Positions 1 through 6,612 are shown, counted from the first letter of the stretch. The stretch: DNA of 17,843 nt from an uncultured Bacteroidales bacterium (GCA_947367415.1 CANBEE010000018.1:1-17843), one strand, 5' to 3'. Numbers and translations are program-made. The notes: generated by a model from the letters alone, not told the origin.

Positions 1-193
1 GCAGGTGGTAGGTGCCTGAGGTGGGGTTGTCGAGGAGGCCGAGGATGTTGAGCAGGGTAGACTTGCCGCAGCCCGAGGGGCCCATGACGGCGACGAACTC
101 GCCTTCGCTCACTTGGATGTTTACTCCGCGCAGGGCGCGTGTCTCTACTTCTTCCGTGCGGAAGTACTTCTGAAGATTCTCTGTCTTGATCAT
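1..193 (-). CDS. ABC transporter ATP-binding protein, LolD/MacB type (3' part beyond window)
   Basis: Only the first 64 codons are in the window; the gene runs off the left edge. The protein begins MIKTENLQKYF and carries a perfect Walker A motif, GPSGCGKST, at residues 38-46, followed by the LLNILGLLD helix. This pattern is typical of the LolD/MacB/YknY class of ATPases, which pair with FtsX-like permeases for lipoprotein release or efflux of peptides and macrolides. The ATG at 193-191 is chosen because the family starts just before this first beta strand. A near-consensus sigma-54 promoter lies about 95 bases upstream, and the divergent neighbours encode a sigma-54 activator and its kinase. 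The gene is therefore probably the first of an activator-controlled export operon. Signature and Walker B motifs fall outside the window, so the exact subfamily and substrate cannot be told. Confidence 0.9.
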   Translation of the reverse strand, partial: MIKTENLQKYFRTEEVETRALRGVNIQVSEGEFVAVMGPSGCGKSTLLNILGLLDNPTSGTYHL

Positions 194-297
194 AATTGTA
201 GTTTTTTTATGGTTAATACTTTATGTTGTTACTTTTTCGGCTATGTCATCCTTAACAACGTGAAGAATGACAGAGGCACGATACTAAAGATTAGGCC

Positions 298-313
298 TAC
301 AAAAACCGTGCCA
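298..313 (-). promoter_or_regulatory. Sigma-54 (-24/-12) promoter for the ABC transporter gene
   Basis: On the minus strand this reads TGGCACGGTTTTTGTA. The sigma-54 consensus is TGGCACG-N4-TTGCW, so the -24 half is exact and the -12 half differs by one base (TTGT for TTGC). With the GG pair at -24/-25, transcription would start near 287, giving a leader of about 95 bases before the ATG at 193. The position, the orientation and the presence of an adjacent NtrC-family activator gene all support it. The assignment rests on sequence match only. Confidence 0.75.
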
Positions 314-368
314 AAACGTTAAAGTAAAGAGATACAGCGAAGTAGCGATTTTGAAGGTTCGGGAAATA

Positions 369-404
369 TGTGCGAAATCGCACAAAAATGTGCGTTTTCG
401 CACA
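369..404. promoter_or_regulatory. Paired palindromic activator sites (candidate enhancer)
   Basis: Two 16-bp palindromes share identical 6-bp arms TGTGCG and CGCACA: 369-384 with AAAT in the middle and 389-404 with TTTT in the middle. Their centres are exactly 20 bp apart, about two helical turns, so two dimers would sit on the same face of the DNA. The centres lie about 90 and 110 bp upstream of the predicted sigma-54 start near 287, the usual distance for NtrC-type enhancer sites. They are also just upstream of the activator gene's own -7 box at 427-434, so autoregulation is possible. That the neighbouring regulator binds here is inferred. Confidence 0.7.
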
Positions 405-426
405 TACTGCGTGTAGGAATAATGAT

Positions 427-434
427 TATCTTTG
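427..434 (+). promoter_or_regulatory. Bacteroidetes-type -7 box of the regulator gene
   Basis: The sequence TATCTTTG matches the TAnnTTTG housekeeping -7 box of Bacteroidetes. No good TTTG -33 box is seen 19-21 bp upstream; that stretch lies against the second palindrome, as expected for a regulated promoter. The ATG begins only four bases after the final G, so the mRNA should have essentially no leader. Confidence 0.65.
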
Positions 435-438
435 CGGC

Positions 439-1797
439 ATGAATCAAGGAACAATACTTATCGTTGATGATAATGAGGATGTGCTCTTTGCACTGAACCT
501 ACTGCTGAAGCCGCACTTTCGGAAGGTGAAGGTGAGCACCACGCCCGACCGTATAGCGCAGTTTATGGAGAGCGACGACCCCGATGTGATACTGCTCGAT
601 ATGAACTTCAGCCGCGACGCGAGCAGCGGACAGGAGGGTATGGAGGTGTTGCACGACATACTCAAGCGCGATGCCGAAGCGGTGGTGGTGATGATGACGG
701 CCTACTCAGACATGAGCAAGGCCATCAATGCCATCAAGGCGGGCGCCACGGACTTCGTGGCCAAGCCGTGGGAAAACGAGAAGCTGATAGCTACGCTCAC
801 CGCGGCAGCGAAGCTGCGCCAGGCACGCCGCGAGAAAGCCTCGCTACAGAAGCAGATGGAGGTGATGGCCGAGAGCAGTGTGCCGCCTATCATCGGGCGG
901 TCGGGGGCGATGATGAAGGTGCTGGATATGGTGGAGGTGTTGGCCAAGACCGATGCCAACGTGCTCATACTGGGCGAGAACGGTACGGGCAAGGACCTTG
1001 TGGCGCGTGCCCTGCACGGCTACTCGGCACGTGCTGCACATCCGCTGGTGACGATAGATCTGGGCAGCATACCCGAGACACTCTTCGAGGGCGAACTTTT
1101 TGGCTACGAGAGGGGAGCCTTCACCGATGCCCACAAGTCCAAGGCCGGGCGCATGGAGATAGCTTCGGGAGGCACGCTATTCCTCGACGAGATAGGCAAC
1201 CTGTCGCTGTCGCTGCAATCCAAACTGCTCAGCGCCATCGAGAAGGGCACGTTCACCCGCCTCGGCGCTACCCGTGAGCAGCGCATCGACGTACGCTTCA
1301 TCTGCGCCACCAACAGCAACCTGCACGAACGAGTGAGCGAGGGCACCTTCCGTCAGGACCTGCTATACCGCATCAACACCGTAGAGATACACATGCCACC
1401 GCTCAGGGAGAGAGGCGACGATGTGTTACTGCTGGCCGACTACTTCGTGGATATATATAAGAGGAAATACAAGAAGGAGATCAGGAGCATCAGCAATGAG
1501 GCCAAGGCCAAGCTGATGCGCTATGCGTGGCCGGGCAATGTGCGCGAGCTGCAGCATGCTGTGGAGCGTGCCGTCATCCTCAGCGAGCACAGCACGCTGG
1601 GGCCACAGCTCTTCACCCTGCGCCCTGCACCGGCACCGCGCAAGGCCGAGCCGCGCACGCTGAACTTGGAAAAGCTGGAGCGCGAGGCTATAGCCGAGGC
1701 GGTGCGCGTAGCGGAAGGGAACGTAAACCTGGCAGCCGAACTGCTGGGCATCACACGCTATGCGCTGTATCGTAAAATAGAGAAACACGGACTATGA
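439..1797 (+). CDS. Sigma-54-dependent response regulator, NtrC/AtoC family
   Basis: The protein is a 452-residue transcription activator of a two-component system. The receiver domain (about 4-120) has the acidic pair D10/D11, phospho-acceptor D54, T87 and K109. The AAA+ domain (about 150-385) has Walker A GENGTGKD at 179-186, the sigma-54 contact loop as GAFTDA at 226-231, Walker B GGTLFLDEIG at 244-253 and an R-finger region (about 300-312). A Fis-type helix-turn-helix ends the protein (about 412-450). The ATG at 439 is preferred to an ATG at 370, because translation from 370 would run through the palindromes and the -7 box and would add 23 residues ahead of the receiver fold. The gene overlaps the downstream kinase gene by ATGA. 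The likely target is the divergent ABC operon through the sites at 369-404. The fifth GAFTGA position is D rather than G; the rest of the ATPase machinery looks intact. Confidence 0.93.
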   Translation: MNQGTILIVDDNEDVLFALNLLLKPHFRKVKVSTTPDRIAQFMESDDPDVILLDMNFSRDASSGQEGMEVLHDILKRDAEAVVVMMTAYSDMSKAINAIKAGATDFVAKPWENEKLIATLTAAAKLRQARREKASLQKQMEVMAESSVPPIIGRSGAMMKVLDMVEVLAKTDANVLILGENGTGKDLVARALHGYSARAAHPLVTIDLGSIPETLFEGELFGYERGAFTDAHKSKAGRMEIASGGTLFLDEIGNLSLSLQSKLLSAIEKGTFTRLGATREQRIDVRFICATNSNLHERVSEGTFRQDLLYRINTVEIHMPPLRERGDDVLLLADYFVDIYKRKYKKEIRSISNEAKAKLMRYAWPGNVRELQHAVERAVILSEHSTLGPQLFTLRPAPAPRKAEPRTLNLEKLEREAIAEAVRVAEGNVNLAAELLGITRYALYRKIEKHGL

Positions 1798-3221
1798 AGA
1801 CGCTGCACATCCTTTTGCTCATCGCCCTGATGCTGGGAGCCACGCTCATCGGTTGTTGGACCTATACGGAGGGCATGTACGTGAGCACTTGCTTTGCCGC
1901 CTGTGCCGTGGTGGCCGTGGCGGTGACCTTCTGCATCAGGAGCCGCCGCTCATACAGCATGATGGAGCAGCTGCTGGCCAATCTGCGCATGCACGACTAT
2001 TCGCTGGCCTTCCACGAGGCGATGACACATCGTGACGGCATGTGGCGGCAGGCCGACATCGATGCGTTGGCCCACGACATCAACCATGTGGTGGAGCAAT
2101 ACAAGCAGCGCGAAATGGAGGTACACACGCGACTGCGCTACTTCGAGACACTGCTGGGCTGCATAGATACGGCACTCATCGTAGCCAAGGCCGACGGCAC
2201 CATAGAGTGGAGCAACCGCGCTGCCGAAGAGCAGCTGCTGGGCTATGCGCCGCGCCATATCGACGAACTGACGAAGGTGGATGCCACACTGCCCGAGATG
2301 CTGCGCGAGATGCGGCCGGGACGCAGCATGCAGCTGACCCTGCACAAGGGCACAGCCCGAGAGACACGAATGGTGGCCGACGTAAGCATATACACTACGG
2401 GAGGACGCACCCTGCACCTGTATGCCCTGCGCAACATACGCGAAGTGCTGGAGGAGAACGAGATGCTGTCGTGGCAGAAACTTATACGGGTGCTCACGCA
2501 CGAAATCATGAACTCGCTGGCACCTATCATCTCCTTGTCGGAGACGCTGGAGGGGTGCTTGTCCAGTGGAGCAGAGCATCCTGCGCATTCAGAGTACTCG
2601 GAGTTCTCGGAGGGCTCAGATTGCTCAGAGTACTCCGAGAAAAAAGAAAACTCCGAGGGAACTGCTGCTGAATCCACCGCCATCCTCCGTCAAGGCCTCC
2701 AGACAATCCATCGCCGTAGCCACGGGCTGCTGGAGTTCATGAAAAACTACCGCAAAGTGGCCTTGGTGGCGCAGCCGGTACTCGCTGAGATGAGCGCCGC
2801 ACAGCTGATAGAACCGCTTATGCCACTGTTTGTCTCTACGGAGCGCATCACCTACCGCTACCAGATAGCCCATCCCAACACGCTGCTGCTCATAGACCGC
2901 ACACAGATGGAGCAGGTACTCATCAACCTGCTTAAGAATGCGACCGAAGCCTGTGCACAAACCCCAAACGCCGTGGTAACCCTGACCGACAGCATAGATA
3001 CTGCCTCAGGCTACTACCGACTGCACGTCACGGACAATGGGCCGGGCATACTGCCCGAGGTGCAGGAAAAGATTTTCATCCCCTTCTTCACCACCAAGCC
3101 ACAAGGCTCGGGCATCGGGCTTGCACTGTCGAAGCAGATCGTGCACATGCACCACGGCACACTGCGTGTGGTATCGCAAGAGGGCTGCACCAGCTTTACG
3201 TTGGAGCTTGTGGCAAAATAG
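1794..3221 (+). CDS. Membrane sensor histidine kinase with a PAS-like domain and a low-complexity insert
   Basis: This is the cognate sensor of the preceding activator, starting inside that gene's stop codon (ATGA), so the two are probably translationally coupled. Two membrane segments (about 4-21 and 31-48) leave only a very short periplasmic loop. A linker and a PAS-like region (about 113-215) follow. The phosphorylation site is H236 in LTHEIMNSL. The catalytic domain shows the N box with N382, the DNGPGI box at 414-419, the F box (IFIPFFTTK) and the GSGIGLAL loop at 438-445. Overall it is a complete NtrB-like kinase of 475 residues. The oddity is residues 266-289, a run rich in Ser-Glu-aromatic triplets placed between the two helices of the dimerisation domain. 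It is encoded by a 9-bp repeat also found between genes elsewhere in this window. The signal sensed is unknown. Confidence 0.92.
   Translation: MKTLHILLLIALMLGATLIGCWTYTEGMYVSTCFAACAVVAVAVTFCIRSRRSYSMMEQLLANLRMHDYSLAFHEAMTHRDGMWRQADIDALAHDINHVVEQYKQREMEVHTRLRYFETLLGCIDTALIVAKADGTIEWSNRAAEEQLLGYAPRHIDELTKVDATLPEMLREMRPGRSMQLTLHKGTARETRMVADVSIYTTGGRTLHLYALRNIREVLEENEMLSWQKLIRVLTHEIMNSLAPIISLSETLEGCLSSGAEHPAHSEYSEFSEGSDCSEYSEKKENSEGTAAESTAILRQGLQTIHRRSHGLLEFMKNYRKVALVAQPVLAEMSAAQLIEPLMPLFVSTERITYRYQIAHPNTLLLIDRTQMEQVLINLLKNATEACAQTPNAVVTLTDSIDTASGYYRLHVTDNGPGILPEVQEKIFIPFFTTKPQGSGIGLALSKQIVHMHHGTLRVVSQEGCTSFTLELVAK
2589..2660 (+). repeat. Nonamer repeat inside the kinase gene
   Basis: Tandem 9-bp units of the form TCNGAGNNC run in frame: TCAGAGTAC at 2589, TCGGAGTTC at 2598, TCGGAGGGC at 2607, TCAGATTGC at 2616, TCAGAGTAC at 2625, then TCCGAG at 2634 and again at 2652. 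They encode Ser-Glu-Tyr, Ser-Glu-Phe and similar triplets at residues 266-289. Related units occur at 11304-11345 and 13340-13372. Confidence 0.85.
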
Positions 3222-3262
3222 ACCTCTATAGCTGCCGTGTATAGGTTGATAAATGGCGTCTA

Positions 3263-3294
3263 TTTGCACGATTAAAAAACTCCTATTATCTTTG
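3263..3294 (+). promoter_or_regulatory. Promoter of the rubrerythrin gene
   Basis: TTTG at 3263-3266 and TATCTTTG at 3287-3294 are separated by 20 bp, fitting the Bacteroidetes -33/-7 pattern well. The start would lie near 3298, giving a leader of roughly 80 bases before the ATG at 3382. Confidence 0.75.
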
Positions 3295-3381
3295 CAGTGT
3301 CAAAAGATGAAAACTTGGGCGTTGACCCAGCAATGAAGAAAAAACGAATAACAATATAAACCTATTAAATTGATAAAAATT

Positions 3382-3960
3382 ATGGCTAAGAGTATTAAAG
3401 GTACACAGACAGAGAAGAATTTGATGATGTCATTCGCAGGTGAATCACAGGCACGTATGCGCTACACCTACTTTGCTAGTCAGGCAAAGAAAGAGGGTTT
3501 CGAGCAGATTGCCGCTATCTTCACTGAGACCGCCGAGCAGGAGAAGGAACACGCCAAGCGTATGTTCAAGTATCTTGAGGGTGGCATGGTGGAAATCACT
3601 GCAAAGTTCCCCGCAGGTGTCATTGGTACTACAATGGAGAACCTTCGCGCTGCTGCTGCAGGTGAGCACGAGGAGTGGGTTGACGACTATCCCAAGTTTG
3701 CCGACATCGCAGCTGAAGAGGGATTCCCTGCTATCGCTGCCATGTATCGTAACATCGCTATCGCCGAGAAGGGCCACGAGGAGCGCTACCTTGACCTGCT
3801 GAAGAATGTAGAGGAGGGCTCTGTATTCAAGAAAGATGGCAAGGTATTCTGGCAATGCCGCAACTGCGGATTTATCATCGAGGCTGAGGAGGCACCCAAG
3901 GCATGTCCTGCATGTCTGCATCCGCAGTCATACTTTGAAGTGCAGAAAGAAAACTATTAA
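3382..3960 (+). CDS. rbr: Rubrerythrin
   Basis: The protein is a 192-residue non-haem iron peroxidase that reduces hydrogen peroxide in the cytoplasm, a common oxidative-stress enzyme of anaerobes. The N-terminal ferritin-like four-helix domain carries the expected di-iron ligand positions: E21, E54 with H57 (EQEKEH), E95/E98 in the GEHEEW segment, and E129 with H132. A C-terminal rubredoxin-like zinc/iron knuckle has two CxxC pairs, CRNC at 159-162 and CPAC at 175-178. The length is normal for the family and nothing is missing. The ATG at 3382 is chosen because MAKSIKGTQTEKNL is the standard family start; an in-frame TTG at 3370 would only add four residues. It has its own promoter and is followed by a hairpin, so it is probably monocistronic. 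Confidence 0.96.
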   Translation: MAKSIKGTQTEKNLMMSFAGESQARMRYTYFASQAKKEGFEQIAAIFTETAEQEKEHAKRMFKYLEGGMVEITAKFPAGVIGTTMENLRAAAAGEHEEWVDDYPKFADIAAEEGFPAIAAMYRNIAIAEKGHEERYLDLLKNVEEGSVFKKDGKVFWQCRNCGFIIEAEEAPKACPACLHPQSYFEVQKENY

Positions 3961-4013
3961 TAAATTGGTACAATCAGATTGATATAATCACGTAAATGTA
4001 GTTTCTAAACATA

Positions 4014-4045
4014 GAGGGTGGGGCACCGTGAGGTACTCCGCCCTC
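4014..4045 (+). terminator. Hairpin downstream of rubrerythrin, probable terminator
   Basis: A 14-base left arm (4014-4027) and right arm (4032-4045) pair with two G-U wobbles and one C-A mismatch and enclose a GTGA loop, a GNRA-type tetraloop in RNA. No clear T-run follows (the tail is GCCAATTTATAATAA), so it may act as an mRNA-stabilising 3' end or a weak terminator. Confidence 0.55.
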
Positions 4046-4076
4046 GCCAATTTATAATAACAGTAAGATGTCCAAG

Positions 4077-4099
4077 ACTAGCCTTAGCACTTGGCTAGT
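4077..4099. other. Small inverted repeat between rubrerythrin and the radical SAM gene
   Basis: ACTAGCC (4077-4083) and GGCTAGT (4093-4099) form a perfect 7-bp stem with a 9-base loop. A competing CCAAG/CTTGG pairing (4072-4076 with 4090-4094) is also possible. No T-run follows. Its role is unknown. Confidence 0.35.
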
Positions 4100-4133
4100 T
4101 CAAGAAGCTTGATATTTCTCTACCGTTTATTCG

Positions 4134-4141
4134 TATCTTTA
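4134..4141 (+). promoter_or_regulatory. Weak -7-like box upstream of a possible small ORF
   Basis: TATCTTTA differs from TAnnTTTG at the last base. TTG at 4109-4111 lies 22 bp upstream, slightly too far for a standard -33 box. It sits ten bases ahead of an ATG at 4151 and resembles the better promoter at 4261-4291, both having a TTATNCGTATCTTT core. Confidence 0.3.
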
Positions 4142-4150
4142 TGGTGAACC

Positions 4151-4258
4151 ATGAAGATAAATTCTGAGCTGCAAGCAGCACTCCTTAGTGCCGGTAGACC
4201 GGCAGTCGTCGCAACCGACGCTAATACTCCGCGTCGGCGTTGCAAAAAACTCAAGTAA
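4151..4258 (+). CDS. Possible small protein of 35 residues
   Basis: An uninterrupted ORF from the ATG at 4151 to the TAA at 4256-4258 would encode MKINSELQAALLSAG followed by a basic end, TPRRRCKKLK. I do not recognise the product. In favour: it has a -7-like box just upstream and fills most of an otherwise empty gap. Against: the ORF is threaded through two GC-rich inverted repeats (4189-4204 and 4211-4243), it has no clear ribosome binding site, and its stop lies beside the -33 box of the next gene. The whole stretch could instead be a structured leader or dispersed element that happens to be open. Confidence 0.3.
   Translation: MKINSELQAALLSAGRPAVVATDANTPRRRCKKLK
4189..4243. other. Two GC-rich inverted repeats ahead of the radical SAM promoter
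   Basis: The first is TGCCGG/CCGGCA with a TAGA loop (4189-4204). The second pairs GCAACCGACGC (4211-4221) with GCGTCGGCGTTGC (4231-4243), leaving a two-base bulge at 4237-4238 and a nine-base loop. An A-run follows on the plus strand rather than a T-run, so neither looks like an intrinsic terminator in that direction. They may be an RNA structure or part of a dispersed repeat. Confidence 0.5.
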
Positions 4259-4260
4259 AC

Positions 4261-4291
4261 TTGGCTTTTCACTCGCTTATCCGTATCTTTG
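4261..4291 (+). promoter_or_regulatory. Promoter of the radical SAM gene
   Basis: TTG at 4261-4263 and TATCTTTG at 4284-4291 are 20 bp apart, a good Bacteroidetes -33/-7 pair. The ATG at 4296 is four bases after the last G, so the transcript should start at or next to the start codon. Confidence 0.75.
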
Positions 4292-4295
4292 CACT

Positions 4296-5234
4296 ATGAA
4301 TACGGAGCATCGTCCATACTACGATTTCTCGACCTTTCTCAGACAATACTTTGAGGGTAAGGTGCAGAAGATTTCTGTGCATGCGGGATTTACTTGCCCC
4401 AATCGCGACGGAGTGAAGGGAGTAGGGGGGTGTACGTACTGCAACAACCAAACCTTCAATCCCGAATATTGCGACCCGAAGCTGAGCGTTACGCAACAGC
4501 TGGAAGATGGCATACGTTTCTTTGCACGTAAATACCCTGCGATGCGTTATTTGGGCTATTTTCAGGCTTATACCAATACGTATGGCGAACTGGAACACTT
4601 GAAAAAGATGTATGAAGAGGCACTTGCCGTTGATGGTGTGGTGGGGCTTGTTATTGGTACTCGGCCCGACTGTATGCCCGATGCGTTGCTCGACTATCTG
4701 CAGGAACTTAACCGTCGTACATTCCTTATGGTGGAGTATGGTATTGAGAGTGCCAACGATGAAACTTTGCGCCGTATAAACCGTGGACATGACTTTGCTA
4801 CGGCTATAGAGGCTGTTCGCCGTACACACGAGCGCGGTATTCTCACTGGCGGTCATCTCATACTGGGACTTCCGGGCGAGGAACGCGATGAACTGTTGCG
4901 CCAGGCATCGCTGATAGCTTCGCTCCCGCTCGATATGCTTAAGTTGCACCAACTGCAACTGATAAAAGGTACGCGCATGGCTCGCGAGTATGAGGAGCAC
5001 CCAGAGATGTTTCATCTCTATGAGGCTGATGAGTATATTGAACTGGTTATCGACTATATCGAGCGTATACCCCAGCACGTGGTAATCGAACGCTTCATCT
5101 CCCAATCGCCTCGTACGCTACTGATTGCTCCTGACTGGGGCGTGAAGAACTATGAGTTTGTAGATCGACTCCGTCGACGGATGGCGGAGCGCAACACTTG
5201 GCAGGGAAAAGCAATAGAGCAAATGAATAATTGA
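4296..5234 (+). CDS. Radical SAM protein, TIGR01212 (YhcC/YtqA-like) family
   Basis: The protein has 312 residues. It carries the family's iron-sulphur motif as GFTCPNRDG followed by GGCTYC, giving ligands C34, C46 and C49 with C-X11-C-X2-C spacing rather than the usual C-X3-C-X2-C. The rest is a TIM-barrel-like radical SAM core, with the EYGIES segment at about 148-153 and a HLILGLPGE strand-loop at about 189-197. The family is conserved in many bacteria, but no reaction can be named from the sequence. The ATG at 4296 is chosen over an upstream in-frame start at 4188 because the latter would translate the GC-rich hairpins and the promoter. The S37 peptidase gene begins 15 bases after the stop, so the two are likely co-transcribed. 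Confidence 0.9.
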   Translation: MNTEHRPYYDFSTFLRQYFEGKVQKISVHAGFTCPNRDGVKGVGGCTYCNNQTFNPEYCDPKLSVTQQLEDGIRFFARKYPAMRYLGYFQAYTNTYGELEHLKKMYEEALAVDGVVGLVIGTRPDCMPDALLDYLQELNRRTFLMVEYGIESANDETLRRINRGHDFATAIEAVRRTHERGILTGGHLILGLPGEERDELLRQASLIASLPLDMLKLHQLQLIKGTRMAREYEEHPEMFHLYEADEYIELVIDYIERIPQHVVIERFISQSPRTLLIAPDWGVKNYEFVDRLRRRMAERNTWQGKAIEQMNN

Positions 5235-5249
5235 AAAATGATATAAGAT

Positions 5250-6536
5250 ATGAAGAAGTTATTTTGTACGTTAGTAGCATTGGTTGCTGTGGCAACATGC
5301 GTGTCGGTACATGCTACCGACTTGACAGACCGTTTGAATGCATTGTCAGCCGTGAGTGGCGTGAAGACGTTGCAATCGACCGATGGATTGGAGAAACTCG
5401 TCTGCTTCGTCAATCAGCAACTCGATTGGAAGGATGAGGCCGAAGGCTCCTTCGGGCAGCGTGTCATCATTAAGCACCGTGGCTTCGACCGTCCTACGGT
5501 GATGGTTACCGAAGGGTATGGTGCAGCATATGCCTTGCATCCTGGCTATCAGGAGGAGTTGTCGACATTGCTCGAGGCCAACCTTGTGTTTGTGGAGCAC
5601 CGCTATTTTCTGGAGTCTACTCCCCAGCCCTGCGACTGGAGCCACCTCACTGTGGAAAACTCGGCTGGCGACTATCACCACATACGTAACCTCTTGCGTG
5701 AAGTGTATCCGGGCAAGTGGTTCACAACGGGTATCAGCAAGGGCGGACAGACTACAATGTTTTACCGTACGTTCTACCCGAACGATGTAGATGGTTCGGT
5801 GTCGTATGTTGCTCCACTCAACAAGTCGCTTGAAGACGGACGTCACGAACCCTTCATCAATCAGGCTGGTACTGCAGAGGAGCGTGCACGAATTCAGGAG
5901 TTCCAGATGGAGACTCTCAAGCGCCGTGCTACATTGGAACCCATGTTTGCAGACTATTGCTCACGCAAAGGCTATACCTTCCGTGTGCCTGTCAGCGAAA
6001 TCTTCGACTTGGCTGTGCTTGAGTACTCCTTTGCATTCTGGCAGTGGGGCGATGATGTGGCGCAGATTCCTGCTCTCACAGCTACCGATAGTACCTATTA
6101 CAAGCATTTGATAGACAAGTGTGAGCCTAGCTATTTTGCGCAACAGACACCCTACACCTCGTTCAACGTGCAGGCTATGCGTGAGCTTGGATATTATGGT
6201 TACGATACGGCTCCCTTCGAAGAATATCTCTCGATACCTCATGCCGAGGGTTACATGCGCCGTGTGATGATTCCCGACTCGCTTACCTACATCGAGTTTG
6301 ACGGAAATCTCTACGAACGTGTCAATACCTTCTTGAGAGAGAACGACCTTCCCATGATGTTCATCTACGGCGAATACGACCCCTGGTCGGCAACAGGAGT
6401 GACTTGGCTCAATGATAAGAAGCACATTCGTGTATTTGTGGAGCCGGGTGGCTCGCACAAGGCACGTATAGGCACCATGCCCGAGGCTACACAGAAAGAA
6501 ATAAAGAAGATTCTGAAACGCTGGACTAAGGATTGA
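5250..6536 (+). CDS. Secreted serine peptidase, S37 (PS-10) family
   Basis: The protein is a 428-residue alpha/beta-hydrolase peptidase resembling the prolyl/tripeptidyl aminopeptidase group S37. It begins with a signal peptide (about 1-22, ending VSVHA), so it acts in the periplasm or outside. The nucleophile elbow is GISKGG at 161-166 with S163. The likely charge relay is completed by D377 in GEYDPWS and H403 in GGSHKAR. An oxyanion-side segment, MVTEGYGA, and the strand-loop EHRYF fit the family. The ATG at 5250 is the only start giving an intact signal peptide. The gene follows the radical SAM gene by 15 bases and has no promoter of its own that I can see. It is followed by an inverted heptad repeat region. 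C17 lies in the signal peptide but not in a proper lipobox, so I do not call it a lipoprotein. Confidence 0.88.
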   Translation: MKKLFCTLVALVAVATCVSVHATDLTDRLNALSAVSGVKTLQSTDGLEKLVCFVNQQLDWKDEAEGSFGQRVIIKHRGFDRPTVMVTEGYGAAYALHPGYQEELSTLLEANLVFVEHRYFLESTPQPCDWSHLTVENSAGDYHHIRNLLREVYPGKWFTTGISKGGQTTMFYRTFYPNDVDGSVSYVAPLNKSLEDGRHEPFINQAGTAEERARIQEFQMETLKRRATLEPMFADYCSRKGYTFRVPVSEIFDLAVLEYSFAFWQWGDDVAQIPALTATDSTYYKHLIDKCEPSYFAQQTPYTSFNVQAMRELGYYGYDTAPFEEYLSIPHAEGYMRRVMIPDSLTYIEFDGNLYERVNTFLRENDLPMMFIYGEYDPWSATGVTWLNDKKHIRVFVEPGGSHKARIGTMPEATQKEIKKILKRWTKD

Positions 6537-6554
6537 GGTTTTCTAGTTTATGGA

Positions 6555-6612
6555 TGATGGTTTATGGTTTAGTGAACTACTAAAGCCCTCAGCCCTCAAC
6601 CATAAACCATCA
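6555..6612. repeat. Perfect 15-bp inverted repeat between the S37 gene and the ATPase gene
   Basis: TGATGGTTTATGGTT (6555-6569) and its exact reverse complement (6598-6612) enclose a 28-base loop. The right arm is itself built from the heptads of the array at 6585-6643, so the left arm is an inverted copy of part of that array. No T-run follows, so it is not a typical terminator, though it may end the upstream transcript. Confidence 0.8.

Noticed and set aside
113..322. Plus-strand ORF of 69 codons at the left edge
   Set aside because: It lies antisense to the ABC ATPase start and then runs through the leader and the sigma-54 promoter; the minus-strand frame has a clear Walker A motif.
370..438. 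Longer start for the response regulator at the ATG of 370
   Set aside because: It would translate the palindromes and the -7 box; the receiver fold begins at the ATG of 439.
2589..2660. CRISPR-like array or diversity-generating template
   Set aside because: Units are 9 bp with no unique spacers, and no cas or reverse transcriptase genes are present; the same holds for the 7-bp arrays.
4211..4250. Intrinsic terminator upstream of the radical SAM gene
   Set aside because: The hairpin is followed by an A-run on the plus strand, and the T-run on the minus strand precedes the stem, so neither direction fits.
4269..5105. 278-codon minus-strand ORF
   Set aside because: It is the antisense shadow of the radical SAM gene, with no family motif or promoter.
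5250..5315. Lipoprotein signal for the S37 peptidase
   Set aside because: C17 has no proper lipobox (preceded by VAT); an ordinary signal peptide with cleavage after VHA fits better.
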